64,000 nucleotides of DNA, taken from NCBI GenBank assembly GCA_030426955.1, contig JAUHXS010000004.1:1-64000 (forward strand), written 5' to 3'. Made by a program: the position numbers and the translations under genes. The notes under the pieces are model-generated. The model searched no databases and had not been told where the DNA came from. It was given only the letters and a program-made list of their open reading frames with translations. The stretch is from Bacteroidia bacterium. GTDB taxonomy: Bacteria; Bacteroidota; Bacteroidia; Chitinophagales; JAUHXS01. This document shows, in pieces, positions 18,029 to 26,596 of this stretch. Each line of letters opens with the position of its first letter. The stretch's first letter is position 1.

Positions 18029-18797
18029 ACCCTCCTCTAAGGTTTTTTAGCCACCCTTCTCTATCAACCCCTCTCCAGCTTTGCTTAGCTTTAGAAATCA
18101 ATAAATTTAAATACTCAGAATCGTATTGAGGACTATAGTTGACTAATTCTAAAAGTTTTAAAGATTTGATATCCAGTTCACCAGTTTCAATATTTTGTTT
18201 ACCTATTGCTCTAACACCAAACTTTTTATACAGTAGATTTTCTTCTTGACCTTCTAAAAAATCTTTACCCGTATCAATAGTTAAAGATCCATATTCTACT
18301 GTGTCTAAATGGATATTTGCCTTGCTTTTTCCTCCAGCGTTTGTCAAAACTCCATAAAAGTAAAATTCAGCATCCACCCAGATATTTTCAGTTCTATAAA
18401 ATCTTGTATTTGGACTTATCGAAAGCTCAATATCTTCTTTAAGAGAAGTGCTAAATTGGAATTCATAATTTTTTTGCAATGAAAGCTCTTGAATACTTTC
18501 GATTGCTCTTGCAGTTTTCAAATCAAGAAAGTCAATTGAATTGGACTCTTCGATTTGCCCCAAAATAGCACTAAAGCCAATTATATATTGAATATGGGTT
18601 TTAAAGATATGCTTTACAGAACCTTCCTTAATGTCATATGTAATTAGTGGTCGGTCTTTTTTATTGCTGGGGAAAAGCAAATCCTCAACGTTTTGCAAAA
18701 TACTTGCAATATGTCTGATATCATAGTTATCGGGCTTCAATTCTAAATTGCCCGACTTGCCAATTACCCTAATTTCTATGTCACCTATCTTATCCAC
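18018..18797 (-). CDS. Unknown 259-residue partner of the PIN protein
   Basis: Starts with GTG at 18797. I do not recognise the family. The N-terminus (IGDIEIRVIGKSGNLELKPD) and the middle (YFYGVLTNAGGKSKANIHLD, then LTIDTGKDFLEG) look beta-rich; no membrane segment or signal peptide is seen. The C-terminal tail (SWRGVDREGWLKNLRGGYEA) has the Trp/Leu/Arg-rich character of antitoxin peptides that wrap around PIN toxins. It is the first gene of a two-gene operon and overlaps the PIN gene by 11 bases, the usual antitoxin-toxin order, though at 259 residues it is far larger than VapB proteins. Confidence 0.75.
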   Translation of the reverse strand: MDKIGDIEIRVIGKSGNLELKPDNYDIRHIASILQNVEDLLFPSNKKDRPLITYDIKEGSVKHIFKTHIQYIIGFSAILGQIEESNSIDFLDLKTARAIESIQELSLQKNYEFQFSTSLKEDIELSISPNTRFYRTENIWVDAEFYFYGVLTNAGGKSKANIHLDTVEYGSLTIDTGKDFLEGQEENLLYKKFGVRAIGKQNIETGELDIKSLKLLELVNYSPQYDSEYLNLLISKAKQSWRGVDREGWLKNLRGGYEA

Positions 18798-18802
18798 TTA
18801 TA

Positions 18803-18810
18803 CAAAAATA
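18803..18810 (-). promoter_or_regulatory. Possible -7 element TATTTTTG just before the PIN operon
   Basis: On the minus strand TATTTTTG ends 5 bases before the GTG start. If used, the transcript would have almost no leader. A convincing -33 box was not found, so this is tentative. Confidence 0.3.
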
Positions 18811-18896
18811 CGAAATTATGTTTTTATCACTTCTAAGAATTTTGCTCGCTTCATAAGTGTGCAATAAAGTTAATGGATGGAATTGATTAGCGACGA

Positions 18897-20852
18897 TCAG
18901 CGAAACCCCCTACTCCAAATAGCTTTCACATCAAAAATGACATTATAGTTTTTTGCATAATTAAGGTTGGCTTGCCTTACTTGCTCTTCGTTAGATTCAC
19001 CAACACAATGAAAGACTCCCTTTTTTATCGGTGGCAAGTTAATTACATATTTATCCTTACGATCATTATAACCTACCCACGTATAATTTCCGATCCAAAC
19101 CTTCCACCATTTTTGTATCCAACTACTTCCTTTAAAGAGAATAGAGAGCACTATTATTGGAAAGAGCAACATAGAGAACATAAAGTCAAACAGTCTTTTA
19201 TTACGCTTATGCTTAGCTAATGTAATATTAAAATTTATCTCAAAGGTATATAGATCACCTGCTGAATTCTTGGAATTACTACCTACAATTCCCTCACTAT
19301 CAGGATGCACAATTTTATAGTCCATCTTTGTTCCCAGAGTTGTCATCCATGAAATAATGTCAGAAGCTACAATGTCTTTAGAACAAAAAATAACTTCGTT
19401 TACGTTATTATTGTTAACTATTTGTTTAAGCTGATTTAATTCGCCTAAAGCTTCTGAATCATTGGCATCCTCAGTAGAAATGTGCCCAACGTATTTCAAA
19501 CTAATTCCAGACTGCTCAACCAACTTAGAAACTCGCTCCGATTCTTGCTTTGAACCAACAACAACCAGTCTGCGGTTATTCTTTTTATTTAATTCATACC
19601 CTTTGACGGATAAAGCATTCATAAAATATCTAAATGCTGTTATCCCAACCATTGCCCATAGTCCCCCTATTACAATCATGCCTCTTGAAAAACGGTATTC
19701 CTCTGGAAGAAATCCGTAGACGGCCGCGATAACAAGCATTCCCAGGACGACACCTCTTAATATCTTAACTAACTTGATTGGCTTATCATACCCTCCACTA
19801 AACAAAATAGAAAGCAGCCATATCAAGATATACATCGGAACGTTAAAAGCTAAATATGTTTCGGGATATGTTATACCCTCATCTGCTTTAATATTGGACT
19901 CCCAAAAGCTTTTTATGGCAAACAGACCTAGGTAAATAATTGTAGCATCTATTGCAGGAACGAGGATCGATTTCGCAAGATTTGCTAATAGTGTCAATAA
20001 TGCTTTTAAGTAAATAGCAATATTTATCAAGAAGCTAAAAACACCTGCTTGATTGGAGGAAAAATGCTTATTTGCAAAAATAGCCATTGCTTTATAGAAG
20101 ATTCGTACATAGTTTATACTTTGCTTTTTTGTACTTTCTCCTTTATAGTGAATGATGGTTGTCTCCGGAAAATAGTAATTCTTATACCCTGCTTGAGTGA
20201 CACGATAAGATAAATCGATATCCTCTCCATACATAAAGAATGTCTCATCTAACAAGCCTACTTTATCCAAAACAGATTTTCGCAGCAACATAAATGCTCC
20301 TGACAAAACATCGACAGAATGTGCTTTGTTTTCATCAAGATACCCCAAATGATAGTTCCCAAATTTTTTAGACTTCGGAAATAATTTAGATAAGCCAATA
20401 ATTTTATAAAAAGCTACCCATGGAGTGGGCAATCCCCGTTTTGACTCTGGCAAGAAGTTGCCCTTGCCATCTATCATTTTTACCCCTAATGCTCCAGCAC
20501 CCTCGTTATCTTCCATGAATGAAAACACCTTTAAAAAGGTGTCTTCTTCAACAACTGTATCTGGATTAAGTAATAAAATGTACTTTCCACTAGCCTCCTC
20601 AATTGCTTGATTATTAGCCTTAGAGAAACCAACATTGTCTTTGTTCTCAATTAGTTTTACATTAGGGTATTTCGATCGAACCAAGTCGACAGATCCATCT
20701 ATTGAGTTATTATCTACAACAAAAACTTCTACCTTAACATCTCTCGATGCTTGTGCCACCGAAGCCAGGCACTGCTCCAAGAAGTATTTAACGTTGTAGT
20801 TAACAATGATTACGGAAAGTTGAATAGTACTATTTTCAGCTTGTAGAGTCAA
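18897..20852 (-). CDS. Family 2 glycosyltransferase fused to a degraded phosphosugar-transferase-like half
   Basis: 651 residues. Residues 1-260 are a rhamnosyltransferase-like GT2 domain: LSVIIVNYNVKYFLEQCLAS, VFVVDNNSIDGSVDLV, the metal-binding LLLNPDTVVEED, and FFMYGEDIDLSYRVTQAGYK. Several membrane helices follow (about 265-420), then a Rossmann-like segment (RRLVVVGSKQESERVSKLVE) and KRNKRLFDFMFSMLLFPIIV, which resembles the start of a polyprenyl-phosphate sugar-1-phosphate transferase. GNYTWVGYND stands where that family has GDMSLVGPRP. The intervening catalytic stretch of the family (FRQKRIGRDG to KFRTM) is absent. It probably works on a surface polysaccharide; the second half is likely non-catalytic. 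Confidence 0.85.
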   Translation of the reverse strand: MTLQAENSTIQLSVIIVNYNVKYFLEQCLASVAQASRDVKVEVFVVDNNSIDGSVDLVRSKYPNVKLIENKDNVGFSKANNQAIEEASGKYILLLNPDTVVEEDTFLKVFSFMEDNEGAGALGVKMIDGKGNFLPESKRGLPTPWVAFYKIIGLSKLFPKSKKFGNYHLGYLDENKAHSVDVLSGAFMLLRKSVLDKVGLLDETFFMYGEDIDLSYRVTQAGYKNYYFPETTIIHYKGESTKKQSINYVRIFYKAMAIFANKHFSSNQAGVFSFLINIAIYLKALLTLLANLAKSILVPAIDATIIYLGLFAIKSFWESNIKADEGITYPETYLAFNVPMYILIWLLSILFSGGYDKPIKLVKILRGVVLGMLVIAAVYGFLPEEYRFSRGMIVIGGLWAMVGITAFRYFMNALSVKGYELNKKNNRRLVVVGSKQESERVSKLVEQSGISLKYVGHISTEDANDSEALGELNQLKQIVNNNNVNEVIFCSKDIVASDIISWMTTLGTKMDYKIVHPDSEGIVGSNSKNSAGDLYTFEINFNITLAKHKRNKRLFDFMFSMLLFPIIVLSILFKGSSWIQKWWKVWIGNYTWVGYNDRKDKYVINLPPIKKGVFHCVGESNEEQVRQANLNYAKNYNVIFDVKAIWSRGFR

Positions 20853-21050
20853 GACTTGAGGTATTGTTCTAAAGAAACTAAATTAATCGGTAAATATTGT
20901 CAATTCTAAACAAAAACATTTGTAATTCCTCTATGGCTAAACAGTTATATAGTCGATAGACCATAGTTTTCTAGAAACCTTCAACTACCCTCTGAGTTCT
21001 TTATGCCTAACTCCGTCGCCTTGGTAATTAGGAAACAACAACTCCAAACA

Positions 21051-21554
21051 TCAGAACTCCGAAGGCGGTATATTATCATCTGGATCTTTATCATGTGCCC
21101 CAACACCCGGTGGATTGAACAGCCCCCATCGATCTATGATGTAATTCCATTCATCAAATCCAGCTACCCAATCAATAAATAATAATCGAAACTCCTCAAT
21201 AGCACCTCGAAGCAATTGGGTATATTGGGTGTCTTTATAACCCATCATTTTCAGTCCCGATGTGGAGGTTAATAAGTCGCGAGCGCATTTTCGGATAATT
21301 GCTGCATTCTCCATTCGCAAATCATACAAATCTCCTCCTTCTGCACCTGCTATTTTAGGGCAAAGCATAGTTACATCTTGCATCATATTTTGCCGTATAT
21401 GATCCAACATCTCATCATCTTCCGGAATGGTTTCAATGATATGATGAGCCAACTCATAAATCTCCCACCCTTTCTTATAGATGGGCATATTTTCTACCTT
21501 CTCCTTTCTTTTCTTCGGGTCAAACTCTTCTTCTTCAAAATCGTCATCGAACAT
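21051..21554 (-). CDS. Conserved hypothetical protein, probably helical
   Basis: 167 residues with no signal peptide or membrane segment. It starts with a very acidic stretch (MFDDDFEEEEFDPKKRKEK), has a probable helical bundle in the middle (IYELAHHIIETIP to TSTSGLKMMGYKD), then an aromatic-rich segment (LLFIDWVAGFDEWNYIIDRW) and a Pro/Asp-rich tail. I believe similar proteins occur across Cytophagia, but I know of no function. It is transcribed toward the large glycosyltransferase across a 198-base gap that holds nothing recognisable. Confidence 0.75.
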   Translation of the reverse strand: MFDDDFEEEEFDPKKRKEKVENMPIYKKGWEIYELAHHIIETIPEDDEMLDHIRQNMMQDVTMLCPKIAGAEGGDLYDLRMENAAIIRKCARDLLTSTSGLKMMGYKDTQYTQLLRGAIEEFRLLFIDWVAGFDEWNYIIDRWGLFNPPGVGAHDKDPDDNIPPSEF

Positions 21555-21610
21555 TTGACTCTAATTTTAGTTACAGCAAATATAGTGGGTGATGTTCTTA
21601 TTTAGGAAAT

Positions 21611-21655
21611 AAGTACCCAATATTGCGCGTCTTAAACGCGTAATATTGGATACTT
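21611..21655. repeat. Imperfect 19-bp inverted repeat (hairpin)
   Basis: AAGTACCCAATATTGCGCG (21611-21629) and CGCGTAATATTGGATACTT (21637-21655) pair with two mismatches around a 7-base loop. It lies upstream of the hypothetical gene in the 336-base gap before recR. There is no T-run, so it is not a typical terminator; a dispersed intergenic palindrome is more likely. Confidence 0.6.
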
Positions 21656-21721
21656 AAATTATGTCAGGTTATATGATTTAACTATAATATAAAGTGTATC
21701 ACGCATTTTGCATAAGATTCT

Positions 21722-21854
21722 CGTCATGCCAGAAAAATAATTCATAATTTCAAGATGAATTATTTTATCTGGTATCTAGTATAATAAACCATGCCAGATT
21801 CCAGATATTTTTATTTTTTCCGAAAAATATGAAAATAAAAATTCTGGAATGACG
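21722..21854. repeat. 133-bp MITE-like element with 12-bp terminal inverted repeats
   Basis: CGTCATGCCAGA (21722-21733) and TCTGGAATGACG (21843-21854) are inverted copies with one mismatch. Inside are two long hairpins: 21726-21745 with 21755-21775, and 21798-21817 with 21832-21850, each nearly perfect with a one-base bulge. There is no coding capacity. Such nested palindromes with short terminal repeats are typical of small non-autonomous elements moved by a transposase in trans; mobility here is inferred. It lies 36 bases beyond the recR stop. Confidence 0.65.
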
Positions 21855-21890
21855 GGTTATAAATTGGAATTACTACTTGCCTAAGTTTAT

Positions 21891-22505
21891 TTAAGATGCT
21901 TGCACTTCGTAGGGCGTTCTAGTTACGATAGACCTTCCTAGCGTCATCTCATCAGCATATTCTAACTCACCACCAAATGAAATTCCTCGCGCAATTGTAG
22001 TTACTTTCACACCGTATTGTTGGACTCTTTTGGACAAATAAAAAATGGTAGTATCTCCTTCTATAGTAGGACTTAATGCCATGATTACCTCTTTGATCTC
22101 ACCACCTTCAAGCCTTTTAATTAATGAGTCAATATTAAGTTCCTCCGGACCAATCCCATCAATTGGAGAAATGATGCCACCTAAAATATGATACACGCCA
22201 TTATACTGCGCTGTATTTTCAATTGCCATGATATCTCTTAGCCCCTCCACAATACAAACGGAAGTGTGATCTCTAGATGAGGTATTGCAAATATCACATA
22301 ACTCATCATCAGCTATATTATGACATCTTTTACAAAACCGTGTATTTTGACGCATATTGATAAACGCACTGCTAAACCCCTCTACATCTATCTCGTCTTG
22401 ATTGAGTAAATGTAGTGTTAACCTTAATGCCGTTTTCTTTCCAATCCCCGGTAGCTTGGAAAATTGGTTCACGGCATTTTCTATCAATTTTGATGGGTAC
22501 TGCAT
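21891..22505 (-). CDS. recR: Recombination mediator protein RecR
   Basis: 204 residues. RecR works with RecO, and RecF, to load RecA on gapped single-stranded DNA. A helix-hairpin-helix segment (AVNQFSKLPGIGKKTALRLT, about 10-30), a four-cysteine zinc finger (CKRCHNIADDELCDIC, near 58-73) and a Toprim domain (VCIVEGLRDIMAIENT, then IIKVIMALSPT-type strands) are in the standard order. The C-terminus has the Walker B-like TIARGISFGGELEYADE. Length is typical. Confidence 0.97.
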   Translation of the reverse strand: MQYPSKLIENAVNQFSKLPGIGKKTALRLTLHLLNQDEIDVEGFSSAFINMRQNTRFCKRCHNIADDELCDICNTSSRDHTSVCIVEGLRDIMAIENTAQYNGVYHILGGIISPIDGIGPEELNIDSLIKRLEGGEIKEVIMALSPTIEGDTTIFYLSKRVQQYGVKVTTIARGISFGGELEYADEMTLGRSIVTRTPYEVQAS

Positions 22506-22738
22506 ACCATTGTTGTGTGGTGCTAAAATATAACAATGTCATAGATATAGCAATAATATTACAGTTATTGTTATTAACAGGCTTACTACTGATGACTGAA
22601 AACCAGGATACTCAGTCCTAAATATTCTTCTTGAGCTTTCAATTAGCCCGATTCCCTTACCCATAAAGACTTACAAGAACCAATCATTATAAATGGAATT
22701 TAACATGTGGATAAATTGATTATAAATTTTTGACATTT

Positions 22739-22778
22739 GTGTCACAAAGTGGTAAATTGTGGGTAATTTTGGTAAAAA
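22739..22778 (+). promoter_or_regulatory. MraZ-type operator: four boxes at 10-bp spacing
   Basis: GTGTCACAAA (22739), GTGGTAAATT (22749), GTGGGTAATT (22759) and TTGGTAAAAA (22769) form a direct array with an exact 10-base period, ending 28 bases before the mraZ ATG. MraZ is known to bind G-rich boxes repeated every 10 bases in its own promoter and repress the cluster, so this is probably the autoregulatory site. The rest of the 301-base recR-mraZ gap (22506-22806) shows no RNA gene or other clear feature. Confidence 0.75.
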
Positions 22779-22806
22779 AAGACATTTTCATCCATTTTGT
22801 GAATAA

Positions 22807-23280
22807 ATGACCAGGTTTTTAGGAGAATTTGAATGTAAGGTTGACGCTAAGGGGCGTATAAAATTCCCTAGTGCACTAAAGAAGCAGCTCCTTCCGGAAG
22901 CAAACCAGAAGTTTGTCATTAACCGTGGGTTTGAGAACTGTCTTGTGCTGTACCCGAATAATGAATGGGAAATCATCAGCACAGAGATCAACAAGCTCAA
23001 TCTATACGTCAAGAAAAATCGAGACTTTGTTAGATACTTTTATCGAGGCGCAACAGAGTTGTTATTGGATGGAACTGACCGCCTATTACTTCCAAAGAGT
23101 CTACTAGAGTACTCTTCTATTAAGAAAGAGCTTGTCTTATTTGCCTACTCAAACAGAGTCGAGGTTTGGGATAAAACACTTTATGGAAAGCTATTAACGG
23201 ATGAACCTAATGATTTTGCGGAGTTGGCAGAAGAGGTCATGGGGCGAATAAACCAAAATAACGACACAGATGTACCATAA
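22807..23280 (+). CDS. mraZ: Transcriptional regulator MraZ
   Basis: 157 residues. MraZ is a ring-forming AbrB-like (SpoVT/AbrB fold) DNA-binding protein and the conserved first gene of dcw clusters. Two copies of its domain are visible: LGEFECKVDAKGRIKFPSAL near the N-terminus and TELLLDGTDRLLLPKSLLEY near 80, each with the D-x-x-GR/D-R-hydrophobic-P motif. VEVWDKTLY is the usual C-terminal segment. The gene overlaps rsmH by 11 bases. The upstream 10-bp box array supports self-repression. Confidence 0.96.
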   Translation: MTRFLGEFECKVDAKGRIKFPSALKKQLLPEANQKFVINRGFENCLVLYPNNEWEIISTEINKLNLYVKKNRDFVRYFYRGATELLLDGTDRLLLPKSLLEYSSIKKELVLFAYSNRVEVWDKTLYGKLLTDEPNDFAELAEEVMGRINQNNDTDVP

Positions 23281-24163
23281 GGCTGTGATGCTAGAAGAAT
23301 GCATTGATGCTTTAAATATTAAAAGTAATGGGATATATGTCGATGGTACATTCGGCGGTGGCGGTCATTCAAAAGCTATTCTAAATAGTTTAGGCTCTGA
23401 AGGAAAATTATATGGCTTTGATCAAGATATAGATGCTCAGACCAATGCAATTGATGATACTAGGTTTACTTTCATCCATGCCAATTTCAGACACTTAAAA
23501 AGATATCTAAAACTACATCAAGAGACCAGTATTGACGGCATCTTGCTTGATTTAGGCATTTCTTCTTATCAGATAGATACAGCTGAAAAAGGATTTTCTA
23601 CTCGCTTTGAAGGCCCTCTGGACATGCGCATGGATAAAGATATACCTATAAGTGCCAGAGATATCGTCAATAATTATTCTACTGAAGAACTACAAGATAT
23701 TTTTAGCCAATATGGAGAGGTAAGGAACGCAAAAACTTTAGCAGAGACAATAGATAGAGAACGAAGCATATCTGCAATTGAAACGACCAATCAATTAACT
23801 AACATCCTCTCCCACTTAAGCCATGGCAACCCTAACAAATACTATGCTCAAGTTTTTCAGGCACTAAGAATCGCAGTTAATGAAGAGCTGAAGTCATTAA
23901 AGGAGGTTTTAGCACAATGCGGAGAAATCCTTGGTCAAAAAGGAAGACTTGTTGTCTTAACCTATCACTCCCTGGAAGACCGCTTGGTAAAATACTATGT
24001 AAAGACAGGAAATTTTGATGGCAACCCTACAAAAGATCAATTTGGCAATCTCATTAGACCAATGCAATGGGTGAACAGAAAACCTATTTATGCTAACGAA
24101 GAAGAGATTAAAGCAAACCCCAGGTCACGTAGTGCAAAGCTAAGGATTGCCGAAAAAATTTAA
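23270..24163 (+). CDS. rsmH: 16S rRNA (cytosine1402-N4)-methyltransferase
   Basis: 297 residues, formerly MraW. It methylates N4 of C1402 in the ribosomal P site using SAM. HKAVMLEECIDALNIKSNGI leads to the SAM motif VDGTFGGGGHSKAIL; GILLDLGISSYQIDTAEKGF and the later LVVLTYHSLEDRLVKYY are family signatures, and NPRSRSAKLRIAEKI is the conserved C-terminus. It overlaps mraZ by 11 bases and is followed after one base by the ftsL-like gene. Confidence 0.97.
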   Translation: MYHKAVMLEECIDALNIKSNGIYVDGTFGGGGHSKAILNSLGSEGKLYGFDQDIDAQTNAIDDTRFTFIHANFRHLKRYLKLHQETSIDGILLDLGISSYQIDTAEKGFSTRFEGPLDMRMDKDIPISARDIVNNYSTEELQDIFSQYGEVRNAKTLAETIDRERSISAIETTNQLTNILSHLSHGNPNKYYAQVFQALRIAVNEELKSLKEVLAQCGEILGQKGRLVVLTYHSLEDRLVKYYVKTGNFDGNPTKDQFGNLIRPMQWVNRKPIYANEEEIKANPRSRSAKLRIAEKI

Positions 24164-24164
24164 C

Positions 24165-24500
24165 ATGGAGGAAAGTAACGAAAAAAGCACAACATCCATT
24201 TTCAGCATAAGAAGATTCTATGCTTACTTAAGCTACGATAACATCGTTAGGAATATTCCATTCATGGTTTTCTTAGCCATAATTGCAATGTTCTATATCT
24301 GGAATACTTATTACTCCGAAAAGACTCGACGAGATATTGACAACATCAAAAAAGAGCTAAAAGGTCAACGGTGGCATTATGTTTCAGCTAAGTCAGATCT
24401 AATGTACAAAAGCAAGCAGTCTGAGGTTTCTAAGGTTGTCGAGAAATATGGACTTAAAGAGCTGGTATCCCCACCTAAAAAGATTGTAGTCAAGAAATAA
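24165..24500 (+). CDS. ftsL: FtsL-like bitopic division protein
   Basis: 111 residues from the ATG at 24165, one base after the rsmH stop; a TTG at 24147 inside rsmH is less likely. A cytoplasmic tail of about 30 residues precedes one membrane helix (IPFMVFLAIIAMFYIWNTYY, about 39-58) and a periplasmic helical segment (RRDIDNIKKELKGQRWHYVS). FtsL forms a coiled-coil complex with FtsB and FtsQ. Sequence identity across FtsL proteins is very low; the call rests on topology and position between rsmH and ftsI. Its stop overlaps the ftsI start (TAATG). Confidence 0.82.
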   Translation: MEESNEKSTTSIFSIRRFYAYLSYDNIVRNIPFMVFLAIIAMFYIWNTYYSEKTRRDIDNIKKELKGQRWHYVSAKSDLMYKSKQSEVSKVVEKYGLKELVSPPKKIVVKK

Positions 24501-26596
24501 TGAGCGTTAAGAAAGACATATTATGGCGCATATATGTTGTCTTTGGACTAATTGTCCTGCTAGGCTCATCGATTATTTTCCAAGCATTTAGAATCCAGGT
24601 GCTAGAGGGAGATTATTGGAGAAGTCTAGCTGATAGCTTAACCACCTCCTATCGATCGATTGAGGCAGAAAGAGGCAACGTTTATTCCGAAGATGGCAGA
24701 TTTCTAGCTACTCTACTACCCTATTTTGAAGTTCGCATGGATGTCAATACCGCTGCATTGACAGATGAAATTTTTTACAGCAAGGTTGACTCTTTAGCGC
24801 TAAACATGAGCAACTTTTTCCAGGATGCCTCTTATGACTCTTACAAAAAATACTTCCTGAAAGCTAGAAAGTCAGGCAAGCGATACTTATTGGTAAAAAG
24901 AAAAGTATCCTACCCTCAATTGTTAGAAATGAAAAAGTGGCCTCTATTTCGAAGAGGTAGATACAAAGGAGGTTTTATTACCATTCAGCACAACAAAAGA
25001 GAGAATCCTTTCAAAATGTTGGCCCATCGAACAATAGGATATGTCCGAGAGGAAGTTCAACCAGTTGGGCTAGAAGGAAGGTTTGATGAGCATTTAGCAG
25101 GTGTAGAGGGGAAAAGGTTAATGCAAAGAATTTCTGGTGGTGTTTGGATTCCAATTAACGATGAAAATGAAATAGAATCTCAAAATGGGAAGGATTTAGT
25201 AACCACAATCAATGTTGACTTACAAGATGTGACTGAAAATGCTTTACTAAAAACACTAAAGAAGCACAATGCTGATCACGGTAGTGCTATCCTAATGGAA
25301 GTAAAAACAGGTAAGATCAAAGCAATCGCCAACCTAGGAAGGATTAAAAAGGGAGAGTATTGGGAAAAATACAACTATGCTATTGGAGAAGGCACAGAAC
25401 CGGGATCTACTTTTAAACTAGCCTCAATGCTAGCCTTGTTTAAAGATGGTTATGTTTCACTAAATGATAGTGTTGATCTAGAGGGTGGTGTAAAAAGATA
25501 TTACGATAAAGACATGCCCGACTCTGAAGAACACGGCTACGGAAACGTTACCGTTCAGAGAGCTTTTGAAATATCATCCAATGTTGGTATATCCAAACTC
25601 ATTCATAAATACTATGATGAAAATCCTGAAAAGTTCATTCAACATTTAAAAGATTTTGGACTAGATAAAAAGACTGGAATTGAGATAGATGGAGAGGCTA
25701 CTCCATTCATTAACTCTCCAGGACATAGTAGTTGGAGTGGCATTGCATTGCCATGGATGTCTGTTGGATACGGTGTACAACTCACACCGCTTCAGACCTT
25801 ATCCCTTTATAATGCTATTGCAAATGATGGAATCATAATGAAACCATATCTGGTATCTGCTATTCAGGAGTATGGTCAGAATGTTATTGAGTTTCAACCT
25901 CAACAAATGAGTAAGCCTTTGGCATCAAAAGCCATTTTAAGCAAAATGAGAACAATGTTAGAAGGCGTAGTAGAGACTGGAACTGCAAGATACATCAAAA
26001 GTAAAGACTACAAAATAGCGGGCAAAACAGGAACTGCAAAAATTGCCGATAAGAAAAATGGATATAGAAAGATCTACCAAGCCTCTTTCGTCGGGTACTT
26101 CCCTGCCGATGAGCCACAGTACTCCTGCATAGTTGTAGTGAGTGCTCCGTCAAATGGAATCTATTATGGAAGTCTTGTTGCAGGACCCGTATTCAAAGAA
26201 ATAGCAGACAAAGTCTTTGCCAACAGTACTCAAATGCATCACTCTATTAACGAAAATCAAATTTACTATACAGACAATATCCCATATTCAAAAGTAGGCT
26301 ACCAAGCAGATATCAGTCACATCTATAATAAAATGGGGATTTCTCACAACATAGACAATGATGCCACTTGGGTCTCCTCTGCTAAGAAAAACCACTCCAT
26401 GAAAATGGAAGAACGAAAAGTAATTGATGGATTAGTACCAAACGTAACAGGTATGGGCCTGAGAGATGCGGTCTATCTGCTAGAGAACCAAGGGATGAGA
26501 GTAAAAGCGAAAGGAAATGGCAGAGTAAGAAGGCAATCCATTGCTGTAGGTCAGAAAATATCTAAAGGACAAACCATCACAATAGAACTGAGCTAA
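24500..26596 (+). CDS. ftsI: Penicillin-binding protein 3 (FtsI), septal transpeptidase with PASTA domain
   Basis: 698 residues. It cross-links septal peptidoglycan in partnership with FtsW. An N-terminal membrane helix (about 10-30) is followed by a pedestal domain (RSIEAERGNVYSEDGRFLAT) and the transpeptidase with the active serine S303 in EPGSTFKLAS (SxxK), SSN in EISSNVGISK, and KTG in AGKTGTAKIADKK. A single C-terminal PASTA domain (LVPNVTGMGLRDAVYLLENQ) is added. Both ends overlap neighbours by one base, indicating tight coupling. Confidence 0.97.
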   Translation: MSVKKDILWRIYVVFGLIVLLGSSIIFQAFRIQVLEGDYWRSLADSLTTSYRSIEAERGNVYSEDGRFLATLLPYFEVRMDVNTAALTDEIFYSKVDSLALNMSNFFQDASYDSYKKYFLKARKSGKRYLLVKRKVSYPQLLEMKKWPLFRRGRYKGGFITIQHNKRENPFKMLAHRTIGYVREEVQPVGLEGRFDEHLAGVEGKRLMQRISGGVWIPINDENEIESQNGKDLVTTINVDLQDVTENALLKTLKKHNADHGSAILMEVKTGKIKAIANLGRIKKGEYWEKYNYAIGEGTEPGSTFKLASMLALFKDGYVSLNDSVDLEGGVKRYYDKDMPDSEEHGYGNVTVQRAFEISSNVGISKLIHKYYDENPEKFIQHLKDFGLDKKTGIEIDGEATPFINSPGHSSWSGIALPWMSVGYGVQLTPLQTLSLYNAIANDGIIMKPYLVSAIQEYGQNVIEFQPQQMSKPLASKAILSKMRTMLEGVVETGTARYIKSKDYKIAGKTGTAKIADKKNGYRKIYQASFVGYFPADEPQYSCIVVVSAPSNGIYYGSLVAGPVFKEIADKVFANSTQMHHSINENQIYYTDNIPYSKVGYQADISHIYNKMGISHNIDNDATWVSSAKKNHSMKMEERKVIDGLVPNVTGMGLRDAVYLLENQGMRVKAKGNGRVRRQSIAVGQKISKGQTITIELS

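Noticed and set aside
21555-21890. Possible structured RNA gene in the gap before recR
   Set aside because: The structure is explained by two palindromic repeats; no promoter or terminator pattern suggests a dedicated RNA.
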